Below are positions 6,759-15,314 of a stretch of DNA of 26,022 bases, in pieces; positions within the stretch are counted from its first letter, which is position 1; every line of letters begins with the position of its first letter. The notes beneath the pieces were generated by a model that ran no database searches, was not told the origin of the DNA, and was given only the letters and a program-made list of their open reading frames with translations. The DNA is from Porticoccaceae bacterium UBA4026 (GTDB lineage: Bacteria; Pseudomonadota; Gammaproteobacteria; Pseudomonadales; Porticoccaceae). Position numbers and translations under genes: made by a program. The stretch covers positions 608-26,629 of the forward strand of contig DGAQ01000014.1 in assembly GCA_002382445.1 (NCBI GenBank), in the 5' to 3' direction.

Positions 6759-8834
6759 TTACTCACCCCCTTTAGCTGAGTCAGGATTAATCAGTAGATT
6801 GCCCACCGCATCTACCACAGCCACATAGCCTGGTAGTACCACAGTGGTCGAATCCATCTCGCCAACAATCGCTGGCCCGGCAATTTTTAAACCCACATTA
6901 AGCTTATTGCGATCATAAATATTAGCTTCGTACCAGTCACCCTCATAATAGAAGCGACTCTCAATAATTATGCACTCATCGAGACTCATGCCGGTCTGAC
7001 CAATTTGGCGCTCGGCAATGGATTTAGCCTTAGCCTTAGCCACAGCGCGAATCATGAGAATCTCATGGCCATCGTTTAACTTAAACGTGAATAGCTGCTC
7101 ATGCTCTGCATCAAATTGATCTGTCAGCAGCGTAACACCCTTCTGCTTGAGCTCATCTTCGGTGAAGTCAATGGTAATTTGGAAGGCCTGACCGGCATAG
7201 CGCAGATCGGCCTGATAGGTAATTTCATGCTCTGAAGCGGGAATATTATCTTTGAGCAGTGCATTACCTGCACGCACCTGAAGTTCATGTAAATCTGAAG
7301 TTAACTTGGCATCGCTAAGATCACTGGCCATCGTTAGATAGGTTCGCGCGGCTTCGTCCTGCACCTGAGTCGTTGCATCGCCGTAGGCACAGAGCACACC
7401 GGGGCCCGGTGGAATAATCACCGGCCAGGCATCCGTCAAAATACCCAGCGCGTTGGCATGCAGCGGACCTGCACCACCAAAACCAACAAGAGCAAAGTCG
7501 CGTGGGTCATAGCCCTGCTCAACCGACACTAGACGCAATGCTCCAAACATCGACTCATTAACAATCTTAATAATACCTTCCGCGGCGGCCATCAAATCAA
7601 TACCCATGGCATCGGCAACAGACTGCACCGCCGCCACCGAAGCCTCACGGTTAATCTCCATCTTGCCACCCAACTGCACATCAGAGGGCAGATAGCCGAG
7701 CACCACATTGGCGTCACACACGGTGGGCTGCTCACCACCTTTCATATAACAGGCTGGGCCAGGTACAGCACCAGCAGACTCAGGGCCTACACGCAGCGCC
7801 TTGGTTAACTCGGGAATAAAGGCGATAGAACCGCCACCGGCACCCACGGTACGCACATCCACAGAGGGCGCTCGGACTCGCACATCGGCAACAATGGTCT
7901 CACGGCGAACTCGCGCACGAGAGTTTTGAATAAGCGCCACATCGGTAGAGGTACCGCCCATATCGCAGGTCAAAATATTGTCATAACCGGCACGGCTACA
8001 GAAGTAGATTGCACCCGAAACGCCACCAGCAGGACCGGACATAAGCATATTCACAGGTGATTCTGAGGAGGCTCTGGCCGACGCCAAGCCACCATCAGAG
8101 CGCAAAATAGACAACTGGGTATCTGATCCCATTTTCTCATCTAGCGCGGCCTGTAAGTTACTTACGTAGCTAGCAACTTCAGGACGCACATAGGAATTCA
8201 CTACCGTTGTTTCGGTACGCTCATATTCCTGCATCTCTGGAACCACGTCGCTGGAAATAGAAATGGGCGTGTCAGTAAAAATCTCTGCGGCAATCTCACT
8301 CGCACGATGTTCATGGGCACCATTTATATAAGAATTGATAAAGCAGATCGTTAGCGCTTCCACCTCACCTGTCGCACGCAGTGTCGTCAAGTCTTTGCGT
8401 AGTTGGTTTTCGTCGAGAGTTCTTACCACTGCACCATCAGCACCCATTCTCTCTTGGGCACCAATGGTCAATTCTAGCGGCGCTAACAGTGGTTTTTTAA
8501 CAAAGCTAACCCATCCGCCCAAGCCACCAGGACAAAACGATCGTGCCACCTGCAAAGTATCTTCATAACCAGCCGTAGTCACCAAGCCTACCTTAGCGCC
8601 TCGACCCGTGAGGACAGCATTGGTCGCAACCGTGGTGCCGTGCATCACCCTACTGACATCAGACGGATTAACACCTGACTCGTCACAGATCCGCGCAATA
8701 CCATTTAGCACGCCGATGGACGAGTCCTCCGGTGTCGATGGCACTTTGGCTGTATGGGTTGCCCCTGTATCTTCATTGATCAGCAGAAGGTCAGTGAATG
8801 TACCTCCTACATCGACCCCTAATCTATAGCTCAT
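6759..8834 (-). CDS. Hydantoinase A / oxoprolinase A family subunit (ATP-binding)
   Basis: A 691-residue protein of the HyuA/N-methylhydantoinase-A family. The N-terminal actin-like phosphate loop is clear (LGVDVGGTFTD, residues 5-15). Further family motifs are GTTVATNAVLTGRGAKVGLV (about 66-85), MSGPAGGVSGA (about 264-274), CDMGGTSTDVAL (about 290-301) and GAGGGS. With HyuB it would use ATP to phosphorylate and open a cyclic amide, or to activate a ketone for carboxylation. ATG 8834 has a GGAGG site. A 69-base gap separates it from the lyase gene upstream. Confidence 0.94.
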   Translation of the reverse strand: MSYRLGVDVGGTFTDLLLINEDTGATHTAKVPSTPEDSSIGVLNGIARICDESGVNPSDVSRVMHGTTVATNAVLTGRGAKVGLVTTAGYEDTLQVARSFCPGGLGGWVSFVKKPLLAPLELTIGAQERMGADGAVVRTLDENQLRKDLTTLRATGEVEALTICFINSYINGAHEHRASEIAAEIFTDTPISISSDVVPEMQEYERTETTVVNSYVRPEVASYVSNLQAALDEKMGSDTQLSILRSDGGLASARASSESPVNMLMSGPAGGVSGAIYFCSRAGYDNILTCDMGGTSTDVALIQNSRARVRRETIVADVRVRAPSVDVRTVGAGGGSIAFIPELTKALRVGPESAGAVPGPACYMKGGEQPTVCDANVVLGYLPSDVQLGGKMEINREASVAAVQSVADAMGIDLMAAAEGIIKIVNESMFGALRLVSVEQGYDPRDFALVGFGGAGPLHANALGILTDAWPVIIPPGPGVLCAYGDATTQVQDEAARTYLTMASDLSDAKLTSDLHELQVRAGNALLKDNIPASEHEITYQADLRYAGQAFQITIDFTEDELKQKGVTLLTDQFDAEHEQLFTFKLNDGHEILMIRAVAKAKAKSIAERQIGQTGMSLDECIIIESRFYYEGDWYEANIYDRNKLNVGLKIAGPAIVGEMDSTTVVLPGYVAVVDAVGNLLINPDSAKGGE

Positions 8835-8903
8835 CTTTGCCTCCGAACACTGTCTTTAGTTATTTAAGTTATTTTATTTCGTCTACTTAGCTGACAAGGT
8901 CCC

Positions 8904-9818
8904 TTACTGTTTCAGTAAATGGCCTTGCAGCCAAGTCTTTGATCTTCCTCCTGAGATGGCACCCGTTAAGTCCTGTGCCGTATCTGACGCCCGCAGTAAA
9001 AGTACTTGGTCAATACCGGTGTCAAAACCCATCTGCTCTAACATCATAACCACGTCTTCAGTGGCCACGTTGCCAGATGCTCCTGGGGCAAAGGGGCAGC
9101 CGCCCAATCCACCGATAGACGCATCAAAACGTCTTATGCCTGATTCCACAGCCGCATAAACATTGGCCAAACCCATAGCTCGGGTATCGTGAAAATGGCA
9201 CCCCAGCTGGTCATTACCATGACGCTGCACCAACAACGCTGTCAGGTCACGCACCTGCTGCGGATGAGCAGCGCCAATGGTATCAGCCAGTACCACTTGA
9301 CTGGCGCCCGCCTGAAGAAATTTAGCAACGATCTTTTCTACGAGTAACGGGTCAGTCGGGCCGTCAAAGGGGCATTCAAAGGCTACCGCAATAGTGGCTA
9401 TCACCTCTATTCCATCTTGCTTGGCCTGGCTTAACATATCTACTGTGATATCTTCAGTCTGTGACATGCTCATGCCAGCATTTTTTTGCGCCATGCCATC
9501 ACTCGCATAGAGCACCATAGTGACTATTTTAGCGCCCGCATCACGGGCAAATTCGTAGCCTTTCATATTAGGAATTAATGCAATACAGGGCGTCGTAAAG
9601 TCAGTCTGACCCTCTAACGCCTTAAATATCTGATCGCTATTAGCCATTGCTGGAACGGCTTTGGGAGAGACGAAACTACCCACCTCAATTCTCGGCACCC
9701 CAGCAGCAGCAATCTCACGAACCAACGCAGTACGCTGCTCGACCGAGAGTATTCTAGGCTGATTCTGCAGGCCATCTCTCGGCCCAACATCGGTGATCAC
9801 AACCTGATTTGATATCAC
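8904..9818 (-). CDS. HMG-CoA-lyase-type aldol lyase
   Basis: A 304-residue TIM-barrel enzyme of the hydroxymethylglutaryl-CoA lyase family (usual size about 300). Active-site features: DVGPRDGLQNQ with R14 and D15, the metal-binding pair H208 and H210 in GCHFHDTR, and C241 in the signature loop GGLGGCPFAPGASGN. These enzymes split 3-hydroxy-3-methyl(acyl)-CoA into acetyl- or acyl-CoA and a keto acid. The start is GTG 9818, overlapping the CoA-transferase stop in GTGA, so the thioester made by that enzyme is the likely substrate. In leucine catabolism the gene usually sits beside liuA-E, absent here; a 3-hydroxyacyl-CoA other than HMG-CoA is quite possible. Confidence 0.92.
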   Translation of the reverse strand: MISNQVVITDVGPRDGLQNQPRILSVEQRTALVREIAAAGVPRIEVGSFVSPKAVPAMANSDQIFKALEGQTDFTTPCIALIPNMKGYEFARDAGAKIVTMVLYASDGMAQKNAGMSMSQTEDITVDMLSQAKQDGIEVIATIAVAFECPFDGPTDPLLVEKIVAKFLQAGASQVVLADTIGAAHPQQVRDLTALLVQRHGNDQLGCHFHDTRAMGLANVYAAVESGIRRFDASIGGLGGCPFAPGASGNVATEDVVMMLEQMGFDTGIDQVLLLRASDTAQDLTGAISGGRSKTWLQGHLLKQ

Positions 9819-11014
9819 TTTATATGCCCCTGCTCTTTTAACTGTTCGATGGTCTTTGCACTATATCCTAGTAATTCTTTAAGCACCTCTTCGGTATGCT
9901 GCCCCAGCATCGGCGCTGGCGTAAATATTTCGTCATTCGTTCGTGATAACTTTATCGGATTTCCAGGCCCCTTAGTTTGACTTCCATCTGGGTGCTTTAA
10001 ATCAATAACCATATTGCGATGTAGCACCTGCTCATCTGACAATGCCTGACTCAAGCTATTAACTGGCGCGCAGGGTATTCGCTTAGCCTCAAGCTGTGCC
10101 AGCCAATACTGACAGGTATTGCTACTGAATAAGTTATTGAGTGTGCTATTGATCATCTCTCTATCTTCCCAACGACCGGGTTGGGTATCGTACTTGCTGT
10201 CATCAAACACTGGGCAATCTACCAACTCTTTAAGGTATTGCCAAAAATTATCTGTAATCACCGCAATCACTATACTGCCATCGGAACAGCTAAACGTATC
10301 ATAAGGCACATGGACAAAGTGACTGTTGCCAATAGGGTAAGGGTCTTCTCCAGAAAGGAAATGCATGGTCGCCATATAGTTAAGCATCGAAATTTGGCAG
10401 TCAAGCATCGATATATCCACATGCTGGCCAACACCGCTACGCTCGCGCTCATAGAGTGCGGCCAAAATGCCCATCACCCCAAACATGCCACCACCGAGAT
10501 CGCCGATAGGGATTCCCGCTCGCACGGGGTTCGCGGCATCGGAACCAGTGATCGACATTCCACCACCCATGGCCTGCGCCACCTGATCAAAAGCGGGCCG
10601 TTTACTGCCTGGACCATCAGAGCCGAACCCTGACACAGCGCAGGTAATAATACGGGAGTTTACCTTGGCTAAAGATTCATAGTCAATGCCGAGGCGCTCG
10701 GGCACGCCCGCACCAAAATTACTCAGCACAATATCCGCCTCGGCAACCAAAGCCTTAAAAACCTCGAGGCCCTGCTCAGTCTTAAGGTCAATCGAAACGC
10801 TCTTTTTGTTGCGATTTAGGGTTATAAAATAGGCACCCATTCCATTCAATGAGTTGTTGGGGTCTGTCGCCAGTAGCTTTCGCGTCCCCTCCCCCTGCAG
10901 TGGTTCAACTTTAATGGTTTCGGCACCAAGATCAGCCAAGATCATACTGCCATAGGGCCCCGACAGCATATGCGTTAAATCGAGGATCCTCGTACCTACA
11001 AGCGGTTGACTCAT
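9815..11014 (-). CDS. Class III (CaiB/BaiF) CoA-transferase 1
   Basis: A 399-residue protein of the formyl-CoA transferase/CaiB family (usual 380-430). The N-terminal Rossmann part shows LDLTHMLSGPYGSMILADLGAETIKVE (split here: LDLTHMLSGP then YGSMILADLGAE) and the NRNKKSVSIDLK motif (67-78). D172 in IPIGDLGGGMFG aligns with the catalytic Asp169 of formyl-CoA transferase. Joined by ATGA and GTGA overlaps to the genes on both sides, it probably activates the acid intermediate for the lyase. The donor is unknown. Confidence 0.93.
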   Translation of the reverse strand: MSQPLVGTRILDLTHMLSGPYGSMILADLGAETIKVEPLQGEGTRKLLATDPNNSLNGMGAYFITLNRNKKSVSIDLKTEQGLEVFKALVAEADIVLSNFGAGVPERLGIDYESLAKVNSRIITCAVSGFGSDGPGSKRPAFDQVAQAMGGGMSITGSDAANPVRAGIPIGDLGGGMFGVMGILAALYERERSGVGQHVDISMLDCQISMLNYMATMHFLSGEDPYPIGNSHFVHVPYDTFSCSDGSIVIAVITDNFWQYLKELVDCPVFDDSKYDTQPGRWEDREMINSTLNNLFSSNTCQYWLAQLEAKRIPCAPVNSLSQALSDEQVLHRNMVIDLKHPDGSQTKGPGNPIKLSRTNDEIFTPAPMLGQHTEEVLKELLGYSAKTIEQLKEQGHIK

Positions 11015-11742
11015 TCGTTAATCTCGTCTCTGGTTAAATCAGTAAGCTCATAGTGTGTCTGCATATACCCTCCGGCACTGGCCTTAAGCAAGATATAATC
11101 ATCGTCTGCCGTGCACCACACGTCGTAGGGCGGATGCTCCTCAGGTAAATTACCTGCAGTTCCCGTTATCTGAAAATGCCGAGCATCGAATTCGCCGGCC
11201 TCTACCGCAATCCTCTCATCTCCAACGTACACTATCGCGAAGCCGGTAACAAACAACAGCGGACCCGTCGCACCGCGATGGTCGGGAGAAGTAAGAAACA
11301 AATTTGGGAAAAAGATCTTTCCTGGTCCTCGCTTCAAGTCGTATAATTTCATCAACAACGCATCCCCAACAATGGGGTGTGATTGCAACCAGGCCACCGG
11401 CTTATCTGTTTCGATCCGTTGAGTCATGCGACCATCTTTACGATTAAATGTCTCGCACTCAGCATAGCCGTCAGCAAAGCGCATCCAACCACTACCTTCA
11501 AATTCATCACCCACAGTCAATCGAACCGAGCAATCCAGAGGGCTCGAGTCCGCATGACTAAGCGCTAAAGAAATATCACGAATCACATTGGGCCCGTCAT
11601 CGATTTCACAATGGGCCAGCAGCACATCAGTACCATCAGCTTGCTGAGTCAGGGTAAAGTATTCTCTACCGCGCTCCTGATTCAACCGTTCAGGCTTTTT
11701 ACTTGTATAGCGGATAGTTCCGCGGATAGTTCTATGAGACAT
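11011..11742 (-). CDS. Protein of unknown function, first gene of the hydantoinase-lyase operon
   Basis: A 243-residue soluble protein with no signal peptide or membrane segment and no family I recognise. Its composition suggests a beta-rich fold, with many short hydrophobic strands separated by Gly/Asp/Pro turns (for example GPLLFVTGFAIVYVGDERIAV, read as two adjoining strands around residues 165-185). Acidic residues and Trp are common; there are no cysteine pairs or obvious metal motifs. Start ATG 11742 follows a GAGAAG site and the stop overlaps the CoA-transferase start in ATGA. Strict coupling suggests a role in the same pathway, perhaps a lipocalin/calycin-like binding protein, isomerase or decarboxylase; that is a guess. 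Confidence 0.8.
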   Translation of the reverse strand: MSHRTIRGTIRYTSKKPERLNQERGREYFTLTQQADGTDVLLAHCEIDDGPNVIRDISLALSHADSSPLDCSVRLTVGDEFEGSGWMRFADGYAECETFNRKDGRMTQRIETDKPVAWLQSHPIVGDALLMKLYDLKRGPGKIFFPNLFLTSPDHRGATGPLLFVTGFAIVYVGDERIAVEAGEFDARHFQITGTAGNLPEEHPPYDVWCTADDDYILLKASAGGYMQTHYELTDLTRDEINE

Positions 11743-11781
11743 TAATCTTCTCGCTGTAAATGTTTATCCAAAGAGGTCTAC

Positions 11782-11829
11782 TAAATATACGTTTTAATTG
11801 ATCATTCAATCAACCAAAACGTATATTTA
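11782..11829. promoter_or_regulatory. 48-bp near-perfect dyad upstream of the unknown/CoA-transferase operon
   Basis: Arms 11782-11802 and 11809-11829 (core TAAATATACGTTTT and AAAACGTATATTTA) are inverted repeats of 21 bases with two mismatches and a 6-base centre. It starts 8 bases after the GST stop and ends 40 bases before the next start codon, both genes on the minus strand. It is AT-rich with no T-tract, so a transcription-factor operator is as likely as a terminator. Confidence 0.5.
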
Positions 11830-11836
11830 CTAAATT

Positions 11837-12481
11837 TCACTTAATAACTGCTTTATGAGCTCGATCTATTTCAGCAATAGTGTCGGCGACCGCAGGGTGC
11901 TGATTGATCCATTGCCACCAATCAAAGACAGCGGGCAAATCATTGATAATCTCCTGCTTACCAAACCAGCCCGCCAACTCGATAGCATAGTAAATTACTG
12001 GCGCAAGACAGATATCCCCGGTCTGTATACTGCGTTGACGAAAATCAGGCTGCGTCGTTAACAGGGCCTCCAATTTGTTCAACTCAGCCTGAAGATTTTC
12101 TAGCTTATTGGTTATACCAACCTTATTTTTTTCAAATGACATAAATTCAATGAAGAGGGGTAAAAGGCTCTGCGCGAGATGATTATCCGCGTAGCGAACC
12201 AGCATGCTATTGTTAGCTCGACTAATAGGACTCGGAGGGATCAGCGGAGCCTTTGGAAACAGCGCCTCCAAATAATCCATAATAACTGTAGACTCGGCAA
12301 TTGTGCTTCCATCGTGGAGCTGTAAAAGTGGTAGCTTACCCAATGGAAATGTTTGCAAAAACTCACTGCTGCGTAGAGCAAAAGGAGGCTTAACCAATTC
12401 TATCGGCAAGTCCTTTAGCCGGATTTGAATCCGCACACGAGCGGCATAGGGTGAGCTGGAAAGATCATACAGTTTTATCAT
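11837..12481 (-). CDS. Glutathione S-transferase family protein
   Basis: A 214-residue cytoplasmic protein, usual length. The N-terminal thioredoxin-like domain (1-78) starts MIKLYDLSSSPYAARVRI, where Ser8-Ser9 before Pro is the expected catalytic position. The conserved cis-Pro segment GKLPLLQL (48-55) and the glutathione-contacting ESTVI (62-66) follow. The all-helical C-terminal domain spans about 88-205. Bacterial GSTs of this kind open rings, remove halide or isomerise cis-trans double bonds (maleylacetoacetate isomerase type). It is transcribed away from the isochorismatase/deacetylase genes and may share a regulator with them. Confidence 0.9.
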   Translation of the reverse strand: MIKLYDLSSSPYAARVRIQIRLKDLPIELVKPPFALRSSEFLQTFPLGKLPLLQLHDGSTIAESTVIMDYLEALFPKAPLIPPSPISRANNSMLVRYADNHLAQSLLPLFIEFMSFEKNKVGITNKLENLQAELNKLEALLTTQPDFRQRSIQTGDICLAPVIYYAIELAGWFGKQEIINDLPAVFDWWQWINQHPAVADTIAEIDRAHKAVIK

Positions 12482-12646
12482 CGAACCGCCACGAGTACAT
12501 TAATAGAAGTACTGACTTAAAATCACTGCATTTATTGTACTAATGTTATGTTATTATGACAATAAATATATGGCCTTGAGTACAACACCATTGCCAAATA
12601 AACATGAAAAACTGACTATCGTTTAAACAAGCGTAACGGAGTAGAC
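12482..12646. promoter_or_regulatory. Divergent promoter region with inverted repeat
   Basis: This 165-base AT-rich gap separates the divergent GST and isochorismatase genes. It holds an inverted repeat, ATTTATTGT at 12530-12538 and ACAATAAAT at 12559-12567 (perfect 9-base arms, 20-base spacer), and a partly overlapping short dyad TTATTATGACAATAA at 12551-12565. Position between two start codons suggests an operator for shared control. Confidence 0.45.
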
Positions 12647-13306
12647 ATGGAATCCAGCGACAAAACAGCTCGTGAAATATACCTCGAGCTAAAATCAAAT
12701 CCATCTAGACCGCGTTTTGGCTTTGGCGATAAAGCCATTTTGGTGAATATCGACCCACAAAAGGCCTATACGCGAACAGACCTATTTAAAACAGCCTATG
12801 AAACAGACCCCAATCAAATGCAGCATATTAACCAACTAGCCAAGCAGTTCCGAAAAATTGGGTGGCCCGTGGTTTGGACGCAAGTAGCCTATATGGAATC
12901 CGGTGAGGATTGCGGCGTCTGGGGCACCAGAACCAACACCCCAGATTCTCTGCAGAATATAGGCTTCGGCTCGCAGCGCAGTGAGTTTGACGATCGCCTT
13001 GAAATTGATAAGGTAAACGATGTCATTTATTGTAAAAAAATGCCCTCTGCCTTTTTTGAAACCCAACTCCAGTCACTCTGCGTTTGGCACAAGGTCGACA
13101 CCGTTATTTTAACGGGCGGTTCAACCTCAGGCTGTATTCGCGCCACGGCGGTGGATTCATTATCCAGAGGCTATCGCACCATAATACCGGAACAATGTGT
13201 GGCGGATAAGCATGAGAGTTACCATTTTGCCAACCTGACCGATCTCGCCATTAAATATGCTGACGTTATGGATGTGCAGGAAGTCTTTGATCGTCTAAAC
13301 AAATGA
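12647..13306 (+). CDS. Isochorismatase-family amidohydrolase, intact
   Basis: A 219-residue cysteine hydrolase. The Asp-Lys-Cys triad is visible: D36 in VNIDPQKAYT, K130/K131 in CKKMPSAFF and C163 in GGSTSGCIRAT, with the usual cis-peptide GGST before it. Closest in style to N-carbamoylsarcosine amidase, maleamate amidase and related C-N hydrolases rather than true isochorismatase. ATG 12647 has a GGAG site 8 bases upstream. It heads a plus-strand set with two deacetylase-type hydrolases (40 bases to the next start). Probably it hydrolyses an open-chain amide or carbamoyl group and releases ammonia. The truncated 3273-3665 gene is a second member of the family. Confidence 0.92.
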   Translation: MESSDKTAREIYLELKSNPSRPRFGFGDKAILVNIDPQKAYTRTDLFKTAYETDPNQMQHINQLAKQFRKIGWPVVWTQVAYMESGEDCGVWGTRTNTPDSLQNIGFGSQRSEFDDRLEIDKVNDVIYCKKMPSAFFETQLQSLCVWHKVDTVILTGGSTSGCIRATAVDSLSRGYRTIIPEQCVADKHESYHFANLTDLAIKYADVMDVQEVFDRLNK

Positions 13307-13346
13307 GCGCCACATCTTCAATAACTGACCAGGGGTTACGGCAGCT

Positions 13347-14261
13347 ATGAATGAGACTCCAGCATTGTATGACTACTGGCCCTACCAAAATCGCCCAAAG
13401 ATCCGTTGGCCCAATGACGCAAAACTGGCTTTTTGGGTGGCGCCCAATATCGAATTCTATGAGCTTAATCCACCGCTCAATCCGCACCGTAAAGCCTGGC
13501 CGCAACCCAGTCCTGCCCTGCCCGGTTATACCATTCGTGATTATGGCAACCGTGTCGGCCATGCGCGTCAGATGAATCTACTGGAAAAATATGGTATCCG
13601 TGGATCCATCTCATTATCCACGGCACTCTGCGATCACCATCCTGAGATTATCGAACTGTGCAAAGAACGTAACTGGGAGTTTTTCAGTCACGGCATCTAC
13701 AACACTCGCTATACATATGGGCTCTCGGAGGATCAGGAACGAGAAATGATTCTTGATTCGATTGCCACTATTGAGCGCCATACCGGTATAAAGCCGGCGG
13801 GATACTTAGCACCAGCACTGTCCCATTCGGAGGTGACGCTCGACCTGTTTGCAGAGGCTGGCGGCAGTTATACCTGCGATCTTTTCCATGACGATCAGCC
13901 CACTCCTGTGCGCACACGCAGCGGCGCCAAGTTTATATCTGTCCCATACTCACTTGAAATGAACGACACTATTGCCTATGCCGTCAATAAAGTGGAGCCT
14001 CGTCGCTATGGGCAGATGATCAAAGATAATTTTGATCGCTTGTATGAAGAAGGCGATACCAGTGGGACCGTCATGTGTATCCCTACGCATAACTATCAAG
14101 TTAGCTGTCCTCACCGAATGAAAGCCTATGAAGAGGCGCTCGAATACATCACAGGGCATTCGGATGTATGGGTCACGACTGGTCGTGAAATAGCTGACTA
14201 TTTTATCGATCATTATTACGATGCCGTGACTGCCGACATCGTGGCCAAACAGGAGATTTAA
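13347..14261 (+). CDS. Polysaccharide-deacetylase-family hydrolase 1 (PuuE-like)
   Basis: A 304-residue protein with a NodB-type barrel but without signal peptide, so cytoplasmic. It resembles the PuuE/allantoinase-like and cyclic-imidase branch of the family rather than cell-wall deacetylases. Family segments: RDYGNRVGHARQMNLLEKYG (64-83), FFSHGIYNTRY with H115 (112-122), GYLAPALS and CIPTHNYQVSCPHR near the C-terminus. The usual TFDDG metal motif is absent, as in that branch. Only 2 bases separate its stop from the second deacetylase gene, so they are co-translated. It may open a cyclic amide or ureide; the substrate is not deducible. Confidence 0.88.
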   Translation: MNETPALYDYWPYQNRPKIRWPNDAKLAFWVAPNIEFYELNPPLNPHRKAWPQPSPALPGYTIRDYGNRVGHARQMNLLEKYGIRGSISLSTALCDHHPEIIELCKERNWEFFSHGIYNTRYTYGLSEDQEREMILDSIATIERHTGIKPAGYLAPALSHSEVTLDLFAEAGGSYTCDLFHDDQPTPVRTRSGAKFISVPYSLEMNDTIAYAVNKVEPRRYGQMIKDNFDRLYEEGDTSGTVMCIPTHNYQVSCPHRMKAYEEALEYITGHSDVWVTTGREIADYFIDHYYDAVTADIVAKQEI

Positions 14262-14263
14262 GT

Positions 14264-15190
14264 ATGCCACTAGACCCAGAGTACCTGCAGTACCCCCATC
14301 GCAGATATGGTATGGACCATGACCGCTACGATTGGTCCATGCTATCTGACCGCAACCCAGTCAGCTGGCCAAACAATAATAGACTCGCCCTTTGGGTTAA
14401 TGTCTGCTTACAATTTTTTCCTCTAGATCAAAAGGGAAAACCTTTTCCGGTGCCCGGGGGCATGACCATGCCCTATCCTGATCTGCGCCACTTCACCTTG
14501 CGTGATTACGGTAATCGCGTGGGTATTTATCGTTTTCTTAAAGCCTTTGATAAGTACAACGTCAAACCCACCTTTGCATTAAATACACGATTAGCCGAAA
14601 ACAACCCCTACCTGCTGCACAGTATTATGGAGCGGGGAGATGAGATTAACTGTCATGGGTTGCATATGGATGCATTGCACTATGGCGGGCAGGACATCAA
14701 TGAAGAGAGTGAGTTGATAAAACGCTCTTTGGGTCGACTAAGGGACCTCACCGGGCGGGACATACGCGGCTGGTTAAGTCCGGCTCGCAATGAAAGTGCA
14801 AATACGCCTGAACTTCTGGCCGCAAATGGTATCGACTACTTTAGTGATTGGTGCAACGACGACATGCCCTATCAGTTCAGAACCGACAAAGGTCTGCTGT
14901 GGGCAATGCCCTTATCCAACGAACTCGAGGACCGTTTCATTCTAATGGAAAATCTCCATTCAGAAGAAGCCTATGTTGAGCAAATATGCGACGCCTGCGA
15001 CTTCCTACTACAAGAATCTGAAACACAGGGCGGACGTATTTTAGCGCTGAACCTCCACCCTTGGATGCTTGGCCAACCTCATCGTATAAAGAAGCTAGAG
15101 CAAGTACTCGAGTATGTTACATCGCAGGAGGGCGTTTGGAGCGCTAGCGCTGGGGATATACTAAGCAGCTTTTGTGGCCAGCAACCATAA
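14264..15190 (+). CDS. Polysaccharide-deacetylase-family hydrolase 2 (PuuE-like)
   Basis: A 308-residue paralogue of the preceding gene, sharing WPNN-RLALWV, LRDYGNRVGIYRFLKAFDKY and GWLSPAR-type segments. Its second motif differs: INCHGLHMDALHYGG with H131, H134 and H139, whereas protein 1 has H115 followed by Asn-Thr-Arg. The pair may therefore form a heteromer or have different metal sites. No signal peptide. Start ATG 14264 has a GGAG site. It is the last gene of the plus-strand set, followed by a weak convergent terminator region. Confidence 0.88.
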   Translation: MPLDPEYLQYPHRRYGMDHDRYDWSMLSDRNPVSWPNNNRLALWVNVCLQFFPLDQKGKPFPVPGGMTMPYPDLRHFTLRDYGNRVGIYRFLKAFDKYNVKPTFALNTRLAENNPYLLHSIMERGDEINCHGLHMDALHYGGQDINEESELIKRSLGRLRDLTGRDIRGWLSPARNESANTPELLAANGIDYFSDWCNDDMPYQFRTDKGLLWAMPLSNELEDRFILMENLHSEEAYVEQICDACDFLLQESETQGGRILALNLHPWMLGQPHRIKKLEQVLEYVTSQEGVWSASAGDILSSFCGQQP

Positions 15191-15202
15191 CGCCCATCAC
15201 CT

Positions 15203-15283
15203 ATGTTAGCTCTGGGCTATCACGCCGCACTATTATTTGGCCGTCATAGCCCCCATGACAGTCCGCCGCCGATTGTCTAACAT
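15203..15283. terminator. Possible two-way terminator between convergent genes
   Basis: Nested inverted repeats lie in the 124-base gap between the deacetylase and membrane-protein stops: ATGTTAG 15203-15209 with CTAACAT 15277-15283, and inside it GGGCTAT 15214-15220 with ATAGCCC 15246-15252. Loops are long and there is no T-tract, so the call is weak. Confidence 0.3.
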
Positions 15284-15314
15284 CGCCCGACTGCATCGTC
15301 ATTGAGCTGTAGAA

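Noticed and set aside
4873..8834. Plain 5-oxoprolinase of the glutathione cycle
   Set aside because: Possible by family, but the operon partners (CoA-transferase, aldol lyase) do not fit; substrate left open.
10181..10633. Plus-strand open frame of 150 codons opposite CoA-transferase 1
   Set aside because: Antisense shadow of a well-supported coding gene; no ribosome site and composition untypical of a protein.
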